Source of the DNA: RFPW01 sp040401595
GTDB lineage: Bacteria > Pseudomonadota > Gammaproteobacteria > Burkholderiales > Burkholderiaceae_E
DNA: 64,000 nt
Reading direction: 5' to 3'
NCBI GenBank assembly: GCA_040401595.1
Contig: JBBAOE010000006.1
Location: 62,001-126,000 of the forward strand
Part shown: positions 54,510-63,334 of the stretch, piece after piece
Numbering within the stretch: the first letter of the stretch is position 1
How the letters are laid out: each line of letters starts with the position of its first letter
Translations under genes and position numbers: made by a program
Notes under the pieces: generated by a model
Database searches by the model: none
What the model was told of the DNA's origin: nothing
The model's input: the letters and a program-made list of their open reading frames with translations, nothing else

Positions 54510-55790
54510 ATGCGGGTAGCGGTCATTGGCGCGGGGATTGTTGGACTCGCTTGTGCCGCGACCCTGACGCAGCGCGGGCATCAAGTTCGTTGGATTGACC
54601 CCCATCCCCCTGGTGAGGGATGTTCGGCGGGTAACGCCGGCCTCTTCAGTTTGTCCTCGTTTGTGCCGCTGGCGTTGCCCGGAGCCTGGCGCAAGGCGGC
54701 GGGTTGGCTGGCCGATCCGCTCGGGCCGCTGACGATTCGTCCGGCCTATCTGTCACGCGTTCTGCCCTGGTTATGGCAATTGCACCGATCGAGCCGGCTC
54801 GATCGGGTCGTCGCATCCGCGGACGCCATGCATGGCTTGCTGCGCCCGACCTGGGACGCGTGGCTGCCGCTCGCGCAGTGGGCCGGGGCATCGGCCCTGA
54901 TTCGCCGCGATGGCTGGGCGGCCGCCTACCGGTCCGCGGCCGCGCTTGAGGCCGACGCGCAGGGCTGGCGTTTGCGTGCCGAGCGTGGCGTGCGGATCGA
55001 GACCTTGAGCGGCGCGAGCGTGCGCGAGTTTGATCCAACCCTGTCGCCCGAGATTACGCATCTGCTGCATTTGCCGGATCAGGGGCATTGCCTTGATCCC
55101 CTGGCCCTTTGCCAGGCTCTGGCGCAGGCCGTCCGGACACAAAGCGCGGGCGCCACCTGGGGCGATGGTGTCGCCTGCGAGCCCGTACTGGCCTATGCGC
55201 GCGGCTTTGGCGTTCGTGATGGGCGCGTGGCCCAGGTGCACACCGATCTGGGCGCCATTGCCGTGGACGCGGTCGTGGTGGCTGCTGGTGCCTATTCGGG
55301 GCCGCTTGCGGCACAACTCGGCGCACGCGTGCCGCTCGATACCGAGCGGGGCTATCACGTGACCCTCAATGCGGGCGCGGCGATGCCACGCGTTCCTCTG
55401 CTCGACGCGCAGGGTAAATGGTTCGCCACGCCGATGCGGGCCGGCCTGCGACTGGCTGGAACCGTCGAATTCGCCGGCCTCGATGCGCAGCCCAACTGGC
55501 AGCGCGCGGAGGCGCTGCTGCACCAGCTTCCGCGTCTACTGCCGGGTGTCCAGAACCCTGTCGAAGTGAGTCGCTGGATGGGGCGGCGTCCCTCGCTGCC
55601 CGATTCACGCCCCGTGATTGGCCGTTCACCGCAGTTTGCCAACGCCATCTTCGCGTTTGGACATGCCCATGTTGGACTGACCTCGGCCGCTATAACCGGG
55701 CGGCTGGTTGCGCAACTCCTGGCCGATGAACCGACGTCGATCAACCTGAGCCCATTCGCGCCCGGGCGGTTCGCCGTATCGGCCGACTAG
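54510..55790 (+). CDS. FAD-dependent amino-acid oxidoreductase, DadA-like
   Basis: This flavoenzyme of the DAO family probably oxidatively deaminates a D-amino acid or related amine. The 426-residue protein starts with the FAD motif VAVIGAGIVGLACAATL and has GCSAGNAGLFS, typical of D-amino-acid dehydrogenase subunits, plus VVVAAGAYSGPLA and the C-terminal FAFGHAHVGLTSAAITGRL. The upstream 226 bp hold no gene and probably carry its promoter and that of the divergent IMPase gene. Its stop overlaps the XRE regulator by 4 bp on the opposite strand. Confidence 0.9.
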   Translation: MRVAVIGAGIVGLACAATLTQRGHQVRWIDPHPPGEGCSAGNAGLFSLSSFVPLALPGAWRKAAGWLADPLGPLTIRPAYLSRVLPWLWQLHRSSRLDRVVASADAMHGLLRPTWDAWLPLAQWAGASALIRRDGWAAAYRSAAALEADAQGWRLRAERGVRIETLSGASVREFDPTLSPEITHLLHLPDQGHCLDPLALCQALAQAVRTQSAGATWGDGVACEPVLAYARGFGVRDGRVAQVHTDLGAIAVDAVVVAAGAYSGPLAAQLGARVPLDTERGYHVTLNAGAAMPRVPLLDAQGKWFATPMRAGLRLAGTVEFAGLDAQPNWQRAEALLHQLPRLLPGVQNPVEVSRWMGRRPSLPDSRPVIGRSPQFANAIFAFGHAHVGLTSAAITGRLVAQLLADEPTSINLSPFAPGRFAVSAD

Positions 55791-56227
55791 GGGTTGCTTG
55801 ACGGAAGGTGAGAGTGCGAACCCGGTGGATGTTCTCGACCCGGTACGCCAGAAGCTTCGCTTGCAGTCTGTTTGCCGAGGCGATCGGCCAAGCGATCGGC
55901 TAGACGTTCAAGCGTATCGCATAGCAGCTCGCGGTCCTCCGGCAGGCAGGCGTGCAGAGCCTCCTCGATCCGCACCCGATAGTCGCTGACGTTGACCGAT
56001 GCACGGGTAATGAGCGTGGCGACCGGTACTTCCAGGATGTCGCATATTTCCAGAACCTTGGACATGGAGGGGTCGGTGACCCCGCGTTCGAAGCGCGAGA
56101 CGGTTTCCCGTTCGACCTGCAATCGTTCTGCCAATTGATCCTGAGTCATGCCTCGATGACGACGCAATTCAGCGAAACGCTCGCCGATGCGCAACGCCGT
56201 CAATCGCTTGCCCACTTGCCGCTGCAC
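55787..56227 (-). CDS. XRE-family transcriptional regulator
   Basis: This 146-residue protein has an N-terminal Cro/CI-type helix-turn-helix: RIGERFAELRRHRGMTQDQLAERLQVERETVSRFERGVTDPSMSKVLEICDIL. A helical middle region (VSDYRVRIEEALHACLPEDRELLCDTLERLADRLADRLG) follows, with a 12-bp duplicated LADR repeat, then a polar tail. It converges on the DadA-like gene with a 4-bp overlap. The target genes are unknown. Confidence 0.88.
   Translation of the reverse strand: MQRQVGKRLTALRIGERFAELRRHRGMTQDQLAERLQVERETVSRFERGVTDPSMSKVLEICDILEVPVATLITRASVNVSDYRVRIEEALHACLPEDRELLCDTLERLADRLADRLGKQTASEASGVPGREHPPGSHSHLPSSNP
55880..55903. repeat. Imperfect 12-bp tandem duplication in the XRE regulator
   Basis: GCGATCGGCCAA (55880-55891) is followed by GCGATCGGCTAG (55892-55903), 10 of 12 identical. 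On the coding strand it gives a doubled Leu-Ala-Asp-Arg, in frame. Confidence 0.6.
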
Positions 56228-56596
56228 TCAATCTGCTCCCATCGGGTGTACTCGAAGTCAGAGTGGGCTGTTTAAGACCGAAACACAACGTCGCTGCACG
56301 ATGCAATGCGTCAAATAGATATGCACCACCCGAAGTTACAGTCGAGGTTTTGCAGAATTTTTAATACTTAAGCCCATTTTAGGTATTTTGCCAAGTCCGG
56401 ACCAATTGTCAGCGAAACCCGGTGGATCCGAGCGCTGAAGCGCAGTGGATCGTCGTGTTTTGTCGTGGCTAGTGCACAGCTGCATGAAGCTTGCTAGGAT
56501 CCCTGCACTGGCTTAAGACGCTCGGGGCCTGCAGGCCCGCAGGGACTCCAGAGATCATTGTTCGCCCACGACATCAACCTCGCTCGATCTATTCCT
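56228..56596. other. AT-rich intergenic region between the XRE and FAH-family genes
   Basis: This 369-bp divergent intergenic region holds no credible gene on either strand. Its middle (about 56330-56400) is noticeably AT-rich against the surrounding GC-rich genes and probably carries the promoters of the XRE regulator (minus) and the FAH-family gene (plus). I see no operator I can name. Confidence 0.5.
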
Positions 56597-57292
56597 ATGA
56601 ACTACCTCTTTGCCGCTCCGCCCGCCGTCGCCGTTCCGGTGCACGGTGAATCTGCCCTGTTCCCGGTCCACCGCATTTATTGTGTTGGCCGTAACTATGA
56701 AGAACACGCGAAGGAGATGGGCTTTACCGGGCGCGAACCGCCCTTTTTCTTCCTGAAGCCCGCCGATGCGCTGGTCGTTGTTGCCGAGGGCGCAACGGGC
56801 GAGATCCCGTATCCGAGCCTGACGCAGAACCTCCACCATGAGATCGAGCTGGTGGTTGCGATCGGAACGGGTGGGCGCAATATTCCCGCCAGCCAAGCAA
56901 TGTCGCATGTCTATGGCTATGCGGTCGGGCTGGATATGACGCGGCGCGACCTCCAGGGCGAAATGAAAAAACAGGGCCGCCCGTGGTGTATCGGCAAAGG
57001 TTTTGACCATAGCGCGCCGATGGGACCAATTACCCGAGCGGCCGATGCCGGCCCTGTTGAACACGCCGAGATCAGCCTCGACGTCAATGGTCAGAACCGC
57101 CAGAAGAGCTCGATCGAAAAGCTCATGTGGAACATCAGCGAGATCATCGAGCATCTGTCGGCTGCCTGGGAGCTCCAGCCGGGGGATCTGATTTTCACCG
57201 GGACGCCGGAAGGGGTTGGCGCGGTCAAATCGGGCGATTTGATGGTGGGCGGCGTTGGCGGAATCGGCCAACTCCGGGTGCAGATTCAGTAA
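56597..57292 (+). CDS. Fumarylacetoacetate hydrolase family protein (fumarylpyruvate hydrolase-like)
   Basis: FAH-family enzymes cleave C-C bonds in acylpyruvates. From ATG 56597 (MNYLFAAPP) the protein has 231 residues with the pattern of the fumarylpyruvate hydrolase (NagK) subgroup: HRIYCVGRNYEEHAKEMG, FFFLKPADALV, HHEIELVVAIG with metal-binding acids, and the final LIFTGTPEGVGAV. It converges on the carboxymuconolactone-decarboxylase-like gene, with 14 bp between their stops. Gentisate-pathway partners are absent from the window, so the exact substrate is open. Confidence 0.9.
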   Translation: MNYLFAAPPAVAVPVHGESALFPVHRIYCVGRNYEEHAKEMGFTGREPPFFFLKPADALVVVAEGATGEIPYPSLTQNLHHEIELVVAIGTGGRNIPASQAMSHVYGYAVGLDMTRRDLQGEMKKQGRPWCIGKGFDHSAPMGPITRAADAGPVEHAEISLDVNGQNRQKSSIEKLMWNISEIIEHLSAAWELQPGDLIFTGTPEGVGAVKSGDLMVGGVGGIGQLRVQIQ

Positions 57293-57306
57293 GCGGATAC
57301 GACCCG

Positions 57307-57870
57307 TTAGGCGGCGCTCGGCAGTCGCATGGCAGACCCTTGCGGTGGCGGGGTCTGCGACCCATTCATCATGATCGATAGCATCGTGTAGTACCCAACG
57401 ATGCCCAGTAGATCGACCGCGCCCTGCTCGCCAAATGCGGCGACTGCACTGGACCAGGTCGAGTTGTCGACCGCCTGATGAGCGAGTATCTGCTGACTGA
57501 ATGTCCAGACCAGCGCCTGGTTCGGGTCCTCGAACGCAGGACTTTGCCGGTGCGCAATCGCATCCACCACCGTCTCTGAAATCCCCGCCCGGATCGCAAT
57601 CGGCGCGTGAATGGCCCACTCAACCTGCTGAGACCAGTGTCGCGCCGTGACGAGGATCGCCAGTTCGGAGAGTTGCAGGCCGATCACACTGCGATAGCGC
57701 AGGTATTCTCCCAGACGCTGGGCGTGCGTGCAGAGTTCTGGGCTGCGCAACATGGGAATAAAGGGTTCCACCACGGCTTTGCGGGGACCATCGATGATTT
57801 CCTGCGCGCAGCTGCGCTGTGCATCGGTCCACTGCGCGGGCGCAATCGGCGGTAGGCGGTCTGGTTTCAT
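57307..57870 (-). CDS. Carboxymuconolactone decarboxylase family protein
   Basis: From ATG 57870 (MKPDRLPPI) the product has 187 residues. It is an AhpD/CMD-like all-helical protein: LGEYLRYRSVIGLQLSELAILVTARHWSQQVEWAIHAPIAIRAGI is typical, but the CxxC of peroxidase-type AhpD is absent (VEWAIHA), so a reductase role is unlikely. A longer start at 58020 is rejected for lack of family similarity. It is the last gene of the minus-strand Liv block, 137 bp downstream of livF, and probably acts on the imported compound. Confidence 0.87.
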   Translation of the reverse strand: MKPDRLPPIAPAQWTDAQRSCAQEIIDGPRKAVVEPFIPMLRSPELCTHAQRLGEYLRYRSVIGLQLSELAILVTARHWSQQVEWAIHAPIAIRAGISETVVDAIAHRQSPAFEDPNQALVWTFSQQILAHQAVDNSTWSSAVAAFGEQGAVDLLGIVGYYTMLSIMMNGSQTPPPQGSAMRLPSAA

Positions 57871-58007
57871 GGCTTCGTGTTCTCCAGACAGGGTGTCATG
57901 GCTAACCGTCATCGTCGATGCGGTGCTGCGTTGGTAGGGGCCTGCAGGATACGTGAGAACCCCATGCGACTGGCCCATCAGGGTTCCGCCGAGCCCGGCC
58001 CAGGCCG

Positions 58008-58721
58008 TCAAACCGCGCAATATCGATTCTGAATTTCAGTATCGGCAAGCAGGCTGGCTGCCAGACCTTCATGCACGATATGGCCCTGATCAACGATGTA
58101 GGCCCGGTCCGAGATCGACAACGCGCGCTCGACATTCTGTTCGACCAGAAGAATCGATGTACCCGCACGTTTCATGTCGAGGAAGAGTTCAAACATTTCG
58201 TCGACCAGAACCGGCATGATCCCTTCGGAAGGTTCATCGAGAAGAATCATTTTCGGTTGTGCCATCAGCGCACGGGCAATCGACAGCATCTGCTGCTCGC
58301 CGCCCGACATCGACGTGGCTTCCTGCTCGAGCCGCTCCTTGAGGCGGGGAAAGGTGTTGGCAATGACTTCGATGCGTGCGTCTGCGTCGCGGCGCGCGGC
58401 GCTGGCAATCATCCCCAGGAGAAGATTTTCGCGCACGGTGAGACCGGGCACGATGCGACGATCTTCAGGCACGTAGGCGAGCCCGCGGTGGTAGCGGATA
58501 TGGGCTGGTTGACCGTGCAAGGGCTGACCATCAAAAACGACCGTGCCCGAGCTGCGGGCGAGAAGCCCCATCAGCGTGCGCAGTGTGGTGGTTTTACCGG
58601 CCCCATTGCGACCCATCAGGGTGACAATTTCGCCTTGCCCGACCGTGAACGAGATGTTCTGGACGACGTGGCTGCGGTCGTACCAGGCGTTGAGATCTTG
58701 TACCGAGAGCATCGCGTTCAT
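58008..58721 (-). CDS. livF: Branched-chain amino acid-type ABC transporter ATP-binding protein LivF
   Basis: This is one of the two ATPases that power the HAAT-type importer. The 237-residue protein has Walker A GRNGAGKTTTLRTL, the ABC signature MSGGEQQMLSIARAL, Walker B MILLDEPSEGIMP and the switch His region LVEQNVERALSI, the LivF pattern. It lies downstream of livG by 62 bp on the same strand. Confidence 0.95.
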   Translation of the reverse strand: MNAMLSVQDLNAWYDRSHVVQNISFTVGQGEIVTLMGRNGAGKTTTLRTLMGLLARSSGTVVFDGQPLHGQPAHIRYHRGLAYVPEDRRIVPGLTVRENLLLGMIASAARRDADARIEVIANTFPRLKERLEQEATSMSGGEQQMLSIARALMAQPKMILLDEPSEGIMPVLVDEMFELFLDMKRAGTSILLVEQNVERALSISDRAYIVDQGHIVHEGLAASLLADTEIQNRYCAV

Positions 58722-58783
58722 GGAAAGACGGGCCCCTGCTAGGCGACGCTTGTTGAGGTCGGGGTCAGCTGTTGCACAAGCGT

Positions 58784-59596
58784 TCAGCCCTGTCCGAGGT
58801 AGACGCGACGGACCTCGGCGTTCGCACGAATGTCGTCCGGGCTGCCCTGTGCCAGTAACTGCCCATGGTGCAACACAATCAGGGTCTTACAGATCCCCAT
58901 CACGAGTTTCATTTTATGTTCGACCAGGATCACGGTGCGCTCAGCCGCCAGCTGCGTGATCAGGTCCATCATCACCGTGGTTTCTTCAGGCGACATGCCG
59001 GCCGTGGGCTCATCCATCAGGAGCAGCTGAGGATCCGCGGCCAGCGCCATCGCAACCTCGAGGGCGCGCTGCTGGCCATGCGCAAGGTCTCCGGCCGTTT
59101 TGTGGCGAAGGCTGGCCAGACCGACCCGCTCTAGAAGTGCCTCGGCCTGCGCGGCAACGCCGGCCAATCGGGAGCGGGGATTGAAAAAGTCGAACCGGGC
59201 GTGGCGCATCTGCACCGCAACCCGGACGTTTTCGTGCGCGCTGAGTTGTTTGAAGACGTTGGTGATCTGAAAGCTCTTTGCGATACCGCGTCTGGCGTAC
59301 TCATGCTGGGCGAGCCCGGTGACATCCTGGCCCCGAAACAGCACCGACCCCGCGCTGGGCGTAATCGAACCACTCAGGATATTGAAGAAGGTACTCTTGC
59401 CGGCGCCGTTGGGGCCGATGATCGCGCAGAGATGCCGGGTACGAAATTGCACCGAGATGTCGGTCAGGGCCTGAAAGGCGCCAAAGCGCTGGCTGATGTG
59501 GCGTGCCTCGATCAGGACTTCGGCCGGCGCGAGCCCGACTATCGGCCCGGTGGTTACCGGTGTTTCGATACTGCGTGGTGATGGTGGTGCATTCAT
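58784..59596 (-). CDS. livG: Branched-chain amino acid-type ABC transporter ATP-binding protein LivG
   Basis: This is the second ATPase of the importer. The 270-residue protein shows Walker A GPNGAGKSTFFNILSG, the LivG-specific GIAKSFQITNVFKQLSAHENV, the signature LAHGQQRALEVAMAL in place of LSGGQ, and Walker B LLMDEPTAGMSPEET. Its start overlaps the livM stop by 4 bp. The first 25 residues are a poorly conserved leader. Confidence 0.95.
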   Translation of the reverse strand: MNAPPSPRSIETPVTTGPIVGLAPAEVLIEARHISQRFGAFQALTDISVQFRTRHLCAIIGPNGAGKSTFFNILSGSITPSAGSVLFRGQDVTGLAQHEYARRGIAKSFQITNVFKQLSAHENVRVAVQMRHARFDFFNPRSRLAGVAAQAEALLERVGLASLRHKTAGDLAHGQQRALEVAMALAADPQLLLMDEPTAGMSPEETTVMMDLITQLAAERTVILVEHKMKLVMGICKTLIVLHHGQLLAQGSPDDIRANAEVRRVYLGQG

Positions 59597-60600
59597 GGTC
59601 GGACCGACTCCAGCGTTCTGCCCGATTCAGTCCCCGATTCAGTCACCGATCCTGGCCGGCGTTCCCAGCGGGCAATCAGGCTGCCCCAAATTCCGCGCGG
59701 GAAGAACAGGATGAACATCATGAAGATCGCCCCGACCACCGCCATCCAGTGTCGGGTCAAGGTCGTGACCACGTCTTCAAGATAGAGAAACACGGCGGCA
59801 CCCACAAAGGGTCCGAAAAACGTCCCCATCCCGCCGAGCAGACACATCATCACGGCTTGACCGGATTGGAGATAGTGCAGCGAATCGATCGGAACCACAG
59901 AGAGATGGAGCGCGCGCAAGGAACCCGCAAGGCCGCAGATCGTTGCGGAAAGTACAAACACCAACAACTTGGATCGAGCAACGTCATAGCCGCACGCGGC
60001 CGCCCGCTTTTCATTTTCCCGAATCGCTTCGATTACGGCACCAAAGGGAGAAGCGAGGATGCGCGAGACCAGCCAGAGGGCGAGTGCAACAAATCCAAGG
60101 ATCACGTAGTACTTGGTGATCGGATTGGTGAAGTCGATGTGCAGACCGACGACGTCAAAGGCCGGTACCGTCACCCCGCGCAAGCCATTTTCGCCACCCG
60201 TCCATCGTTCAGCCTTGTAGAAGGCGTAATAGACGATCTGACCGAGTGCCAGCGTCACCATGGAAAAGTAGATCCCGCGGGTTCGGATTGCCAGGTGCCC
60301 GATCAGCACGCCGACCAGAGCAGCGGATGCGACCCCGATCGAGATGGCGAGCAACCAGTGCAGGTGGGCGTGGACGATCGAAATGCCGGTGAGGTAGCTG
60401 CCCACACCCAGGAACGCCGCATGACCGAACGACAGCATGCCGGTGTAGCCGAAGAGCAGGTTGAACCCGACGGCATACAGACCAAAAATCAGAATGTTCA
60501 CCGCAAGCGCCTCGTAGGGCATGAGCAGCGGGAAAATCAGCAGAAACAGAAGCACTGACAGGACCCGATGTCGTGCAACCAGTTGCCATAGTTGGTTCAT
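59593..60600 (-). CDS. livM: Branched-chain amino acid-type ABC transporter permease LivM
   Basis: LivM is one of the two membrane permeases. The 335-residue protein has eight to ten hydrophobic segments and the LivM signature NLLFGYTGMLSFGHAAFLGVGSYLTG, then AIRENEKRAAACGYDV facing the ATPases. The C-terminus contains a 12-bp repeat coding a Ser/Glu/Thr-rich tail. It lies 7 bp downstream of livH and overlaps livG by 4 bp. Confidence 0.95.
   Translation of the reverse strand: MNQLWQLVARHRVLSVLLFLLIFPLLMPYEALAVNILIFGLYAVGFNLLFGYTGMLSFGHAAFLGVGSYLTGISIVHAHLHWLLAISIGVASAALVGVLIGHLAIRTRGIYFSMVTLALGQIVYYAFYKAERWTGGENGLRGVTVPAFDVVGLHIDFTNPITKYYVILGFVALALWLVSRILASPFGAVIEAIRENEKRAAACGYDVARSKLLVFVLSATICGLAGSLRALHLSVVPIDSLHYLQSGQAVMMCLLGGMGTFFGPFVGAAVFLYLEDVVTTLTRHWMAVVGAIFMMFILFFPRGIWGSLIARWERRPGSVTESGTESGRTLESVRP
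59623..59646. repeat. 12-bp tandem repeat in the livM tail
   Basis: CGATTCAGTCCC (59623-59634) is followed by CGATTCAGTCAC (59635-59646), 11 of 12 identical. It is in frame and encodes a repeated Thr-Glu-Ser-Gly-like stretch in the C-terminal tail of LivM. Confidence 0.75.
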
Positions 60601-60607
60601 CGATCGT

Positions 60608-61492
60608 TCAACCCATCAGTCCGGCTCTGCCAAACAGTCCCTGCGGGCGCACGAGCAAAACCAGCGCCATCAGGACGAAGATCGATAGTTCGGCGAATTC
60701 GGGGGCGAGCAGAGAGGTCAGGCTAAAGACGATGCCGACCAGCAGGCCGGCAACGACCGCCCCCATGAGCGATCCCATACCGCCGACGACGGTCACCACG
60801 AAGGACTCAGCCAGCACCGTGATCCCCATTTCCGGATTGACTGCGCGTGTGGGCGCAGCCAGCACACCCGAGAGCCCCGCGATGGCCGTCCCCAATCCGA
60901 AGACCAGCAACCAGACCTTGGCCACATCGATACCCAGAACCCGGACGATCTCCGGATCGCGAGAGCCCGCGCGGATGATGAGACCGAAGCGGGTTTTTTC
61001 AATGACCAGCCAAAGTCCGAGCACAACAATGGCGGTTGCACCGATCAGAACCAGACGATAGAGCGGGAATCGCCCGATCCCCAGATCAACGGAGCCGCGC
61101 AATGCCGCGGGTGTCGATGAGGGAAGGCCTTCGATGCCAAACAGAACGCGCATGAGTTCAATCAGCACATAGCTCAGACCAAAGGTGAGCAAGAGCGGAT
61201 AGTCAATGCCACGCCCGTAGAGCGGACGCACCAGAAAACGCTCTGAGAGCATGCCCACGCAGCCAACCACCAGGGGCGTGATCACGAGGCTGAGCGCGAA
61301 GCTGCCGGTCAGCGTCTGGAAGTAAATGCCCAGAAACGCACCCACCATGAAGAAGGCTCCATGGGCGAAGTTGACCACGGTCAGCATGCCGAATATCAAC
61401 GACAGCCCGACGGCAAGCAGGGCGTAGATCGCCCCCAGTGCAATGCCCGTCACGAGCTGCAGCCCGACGAGTTGTGGCGTTAGTTCACCCAA
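60608..61492 (-). CDS. livH: Branched-chain amino acid-type ABC transporter permease LivH
   Basis: LivH is the other permease. The 294-residue protein has the N-terminal LVTGIALGAIYALLAVGLSLIFGMLTVVNFAHGAFFMVGAF, the LivH/LivM hallmark around FAHG, and about eight membrane segments. The cytoplasmic loop GSRDPEIVRVLGIDVAKVW and a late segment GGMGSLMGAVVAGLLVG also fit. It follows livK by 79 bp and precedes livM by 7 bp. Confidence 0.95.
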   Translation of the reverse strand: MGELTPQLVGLQLVTGIALGAIYALLAVGLSLIFGMLTVVNFAHGAFFMVGAFLGIYFQTLTGSFALSLVITPLVVGCVGMLSERFLVRPLYGRGIDYPLLLTFGLSYVLIELMRVLFGIEGLPSSTPAALRGSVDLGIGRFPLYRLVLIGATAIVVLGLWLVIEKTRFGLIIRAGSRDPEIVRVLGIDVAKVWLLVFGLGTAIAGLSGVLAAPTRAVNPEMGITVLAESFVVTVVGGMGSLMGAVVAGLLVGIVFSLTSLLAPEFAELSIFVLMALVLLVRPQGLFGRAGLMG

Positions 61493-61571
61493 GATCGACG
61501 CGTTCCTTCATGGCCGTCTGGCATTCATGCGCGGGGCGGGTGCTGCGCTGCTGACCCGCCCCAGTGGGCGA

Positions 61572-62828
61572 TCAGGCCTTGTGGCCCAGTTCGCTGCATG
61601 AGCGCAAATTACTTTCGCTGGCAGCCTCAATGCTGGCGACATTGAAGACGTCGTTTTTGTCCTTCATCGCCTTGGATTTCGACTCGACGATGATGACGGA
61701 CTGGACCGATTGGTGATCGCACTTCCGATAGAACTGATTGCCCTTGTACCAGTTGTACTCCAGGCGTCCGAGGGCGTCTGCGACCTTGTCGGACTCGGTT
61801 GATTTTGCATTGACCACGGCCTGCAGCACGCTGCGCACGCCGGCATAGCCCAGAGCGCCGTAGTCCGAGGGCACGGCACCGCCGTACGCGCGGCGGAATT
61901 TGTCGTTGAAAACCCTCGCCGCCGGGATCGAATCTTCCATACCCCAGTAGTAGGACGTGCCGCCCACGACGCCCTCAAATGCATCCGCACCGCCTGCGAG
62001 GCGCGAGGTGAATAGCAGGACCGGGGCAACCAGACGGGTACTCTCTTTCAAGCCGAAGTCAGTCGCTTGTTTGGCCGAGTTCACCAGGTCCCGGCCGAAA
62101 TTGCAGAGCACCAGAATATCCGGCTTGAGCGCCTGAATTCGGGGCAGGAATGCGGAGTAGTCGGCCGCTCCCAGGGGGTGGCGGATATCGGCCAGCGTCA
62201 CCGCACCGAGCGCTTTTCCGGCGCGCTCGAACCCACGCACCATTTCGTGTCCGTAGGCATAGTCCGCGGTCAGGTAGACCACCTTCTTGCCGTACTTTGG
62301 AAACGCATAGCGGGCGACTGCCCCAGCCGTCATGTGCGGGTTGAGTGCTTCGTGAAAGGTGTACGGGCTCCAGTCTTTCGCTTCGTTGATGGCATCGCTC
62401 TGGCTGATCGAATTGAAGATGACCTTGCGCTCACGGGTCACCGCGTTGATCGAGAGCTGGGTCGCCGCCGAGAGCGAACCGACAATGAAATCAACCTTGT
62501 CTTTTTCAATCAGTTCGAGTGTTCGGGATGCGGCTTCGCCCGGGTTGAGCTTGTCATCGCGGACCAGCAACTCGACTTTGCGGCCATTGAAACCGCCGCC
62601 GTCGTTGAACTCTTTGACGGCGAGTTCTGCCGCCCGAACCTGGTCCTGCGCTTCGGCCGAAAATGCACCGGTCAGTGGCGTCGGAAAGCCAATCTTGATG
62701 GGGGCGCTTTGAGCGCGAACGATATTGATCGCGAAGGGCGCGCTTGCCAGTGCCGTACCGGCGGCGCCAGCCTGAAGCAGGCGGCGGCGAGCGACGGCGG
62801 TTTGATGACCGCTCGTTTTCTTGAACAT
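61572..62828 (-). CDS. livK: ABC transporter substrate-binding protein, LivK type
   Basis: This periplasmic protein captures the ligand for the Liv importer. The 418-residue precursor has a signal sequence with a twin-arginine-like VARRRLLQAGAAGTALASA and likely cleavage after VRA near residue 40. The mature domain starts PIKIGFPTPLTGAFSAEAQDQ and continues with the Peripla_BP_6 fold (VDFIVGSLSAATQLSINAVTRE). The ligand cannot be read from sequence; amides, aromatic acids and branched amino acids are all served by this family. Confidence 0.92.
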   Translation of the reverse strand: MFKKTSGHQTAVARRRLLQAGAAGTALASAPFAINIVRAQSAPIKIGFPTPLTGAFSAEAQDQVRAAELAVKEFNDGGGFNGRKVELLVRDDKLNPGEAASRTLELIEKDKVDFIVGSLSAATQLSINAVTRERKVIFNSISQSDAINEAKDWSPYTFHEALNPHMTAGAVARYAFPKYGKKVVYLTADYAYGHEMVRGFERAGKALGAVTLADIRHPLGAADYSAFLPRIQALKPDILVLCNFGRDLVNSAKQATDFGLKESTRLVAPVLLFTSRLAGGADAFEGVVGGTSYYWGMEDSIPAARVFNDKFRRAYGGAVPSDYGALGYAGVRSVLQAVVNAKSTESDKVADALGRLEYNWYKGNQFYRKCDHQSVQSVIIVESKSKAMKDKNDVFNVASIEAASESNLRSCSELGHKA

Positions 62829-62861
62829 GGTGGGGTCTCCTCGGGTGCTGATGAAAAGGGT

Positions 62862-63305
62862 TCAGGCTGGCGTCAGCTTTTCTGCCGCCGGATAGTTCAG
62901 TTCGACGACGATCCCGTTCGGATCGTCCAGAAACAGCTGGTGCAACCCGATCGATGGAACCGTTCGCTCGCGCGGTACGATCCCGATCGCGCTCAGGTGG
63001 GACAGCATGGCAGTCAGGCCATCGGCAAAGAATGCGACATGATCGAGCGCACCGCTGCCCTGGAGGGCCGATGGATCGCGGTCGCCCAGATATCGCTTGA
63101 GCCCTTCGGGATCATTGGGGTCCATGCCGATGATGTGGACGACGGCATTGGCAACATCACCATGATCGCCGCGGTACATCCAGAGCCCTGGGAATGGAAA
63201 GTCCGGGCGGGGGCCGACGGTCAGGCCGAGTACCTGTTCATAGAAGTGTCGGGTGCGTTCGAGGTCCATGGTCCGGACCGAGAAGTGATTAAGGGTGAGC
63301 GCCAT
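62862..63305 (-). CDS. VOC family (glyoxalase/dioxygenase-like) protein
   Basis: This 147-residue vicinal-oxygen-chelate protein has two beta-alpha-beta modules: LNHFSVRTMDLERTRHFYEQVLGLTVG and LDHVAFFADGLTAMLSHLSAIGI, ending with the metal-ligand region HQLFLDDPNGIVVELNY. Likely metal ligands are His7, a His near 97 and Glu in VELNY. It lies between the TetR gene and livK, 33 bp from the latter, and probably modifies the imported substrate. The reaction is unknown. Confidence 0.88.
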   Translation of the reverse strand: MALTLNHFSVRTMDLERTRHFYEQVLGLTVGPRPDFPFPGLWMYRGDHGDVANAVVHIIGMDPNDPEGLKRYLGDRDPSALQGSGALDHVAFFADGLTAMLSHLSAIGIVPRERTVPSIGLHQLFLDDPNGIVVELNYPAAEKLTPA

Positions 63306-63334
63306 GATGTTCTCCAGAGATGACCCACTGTGGC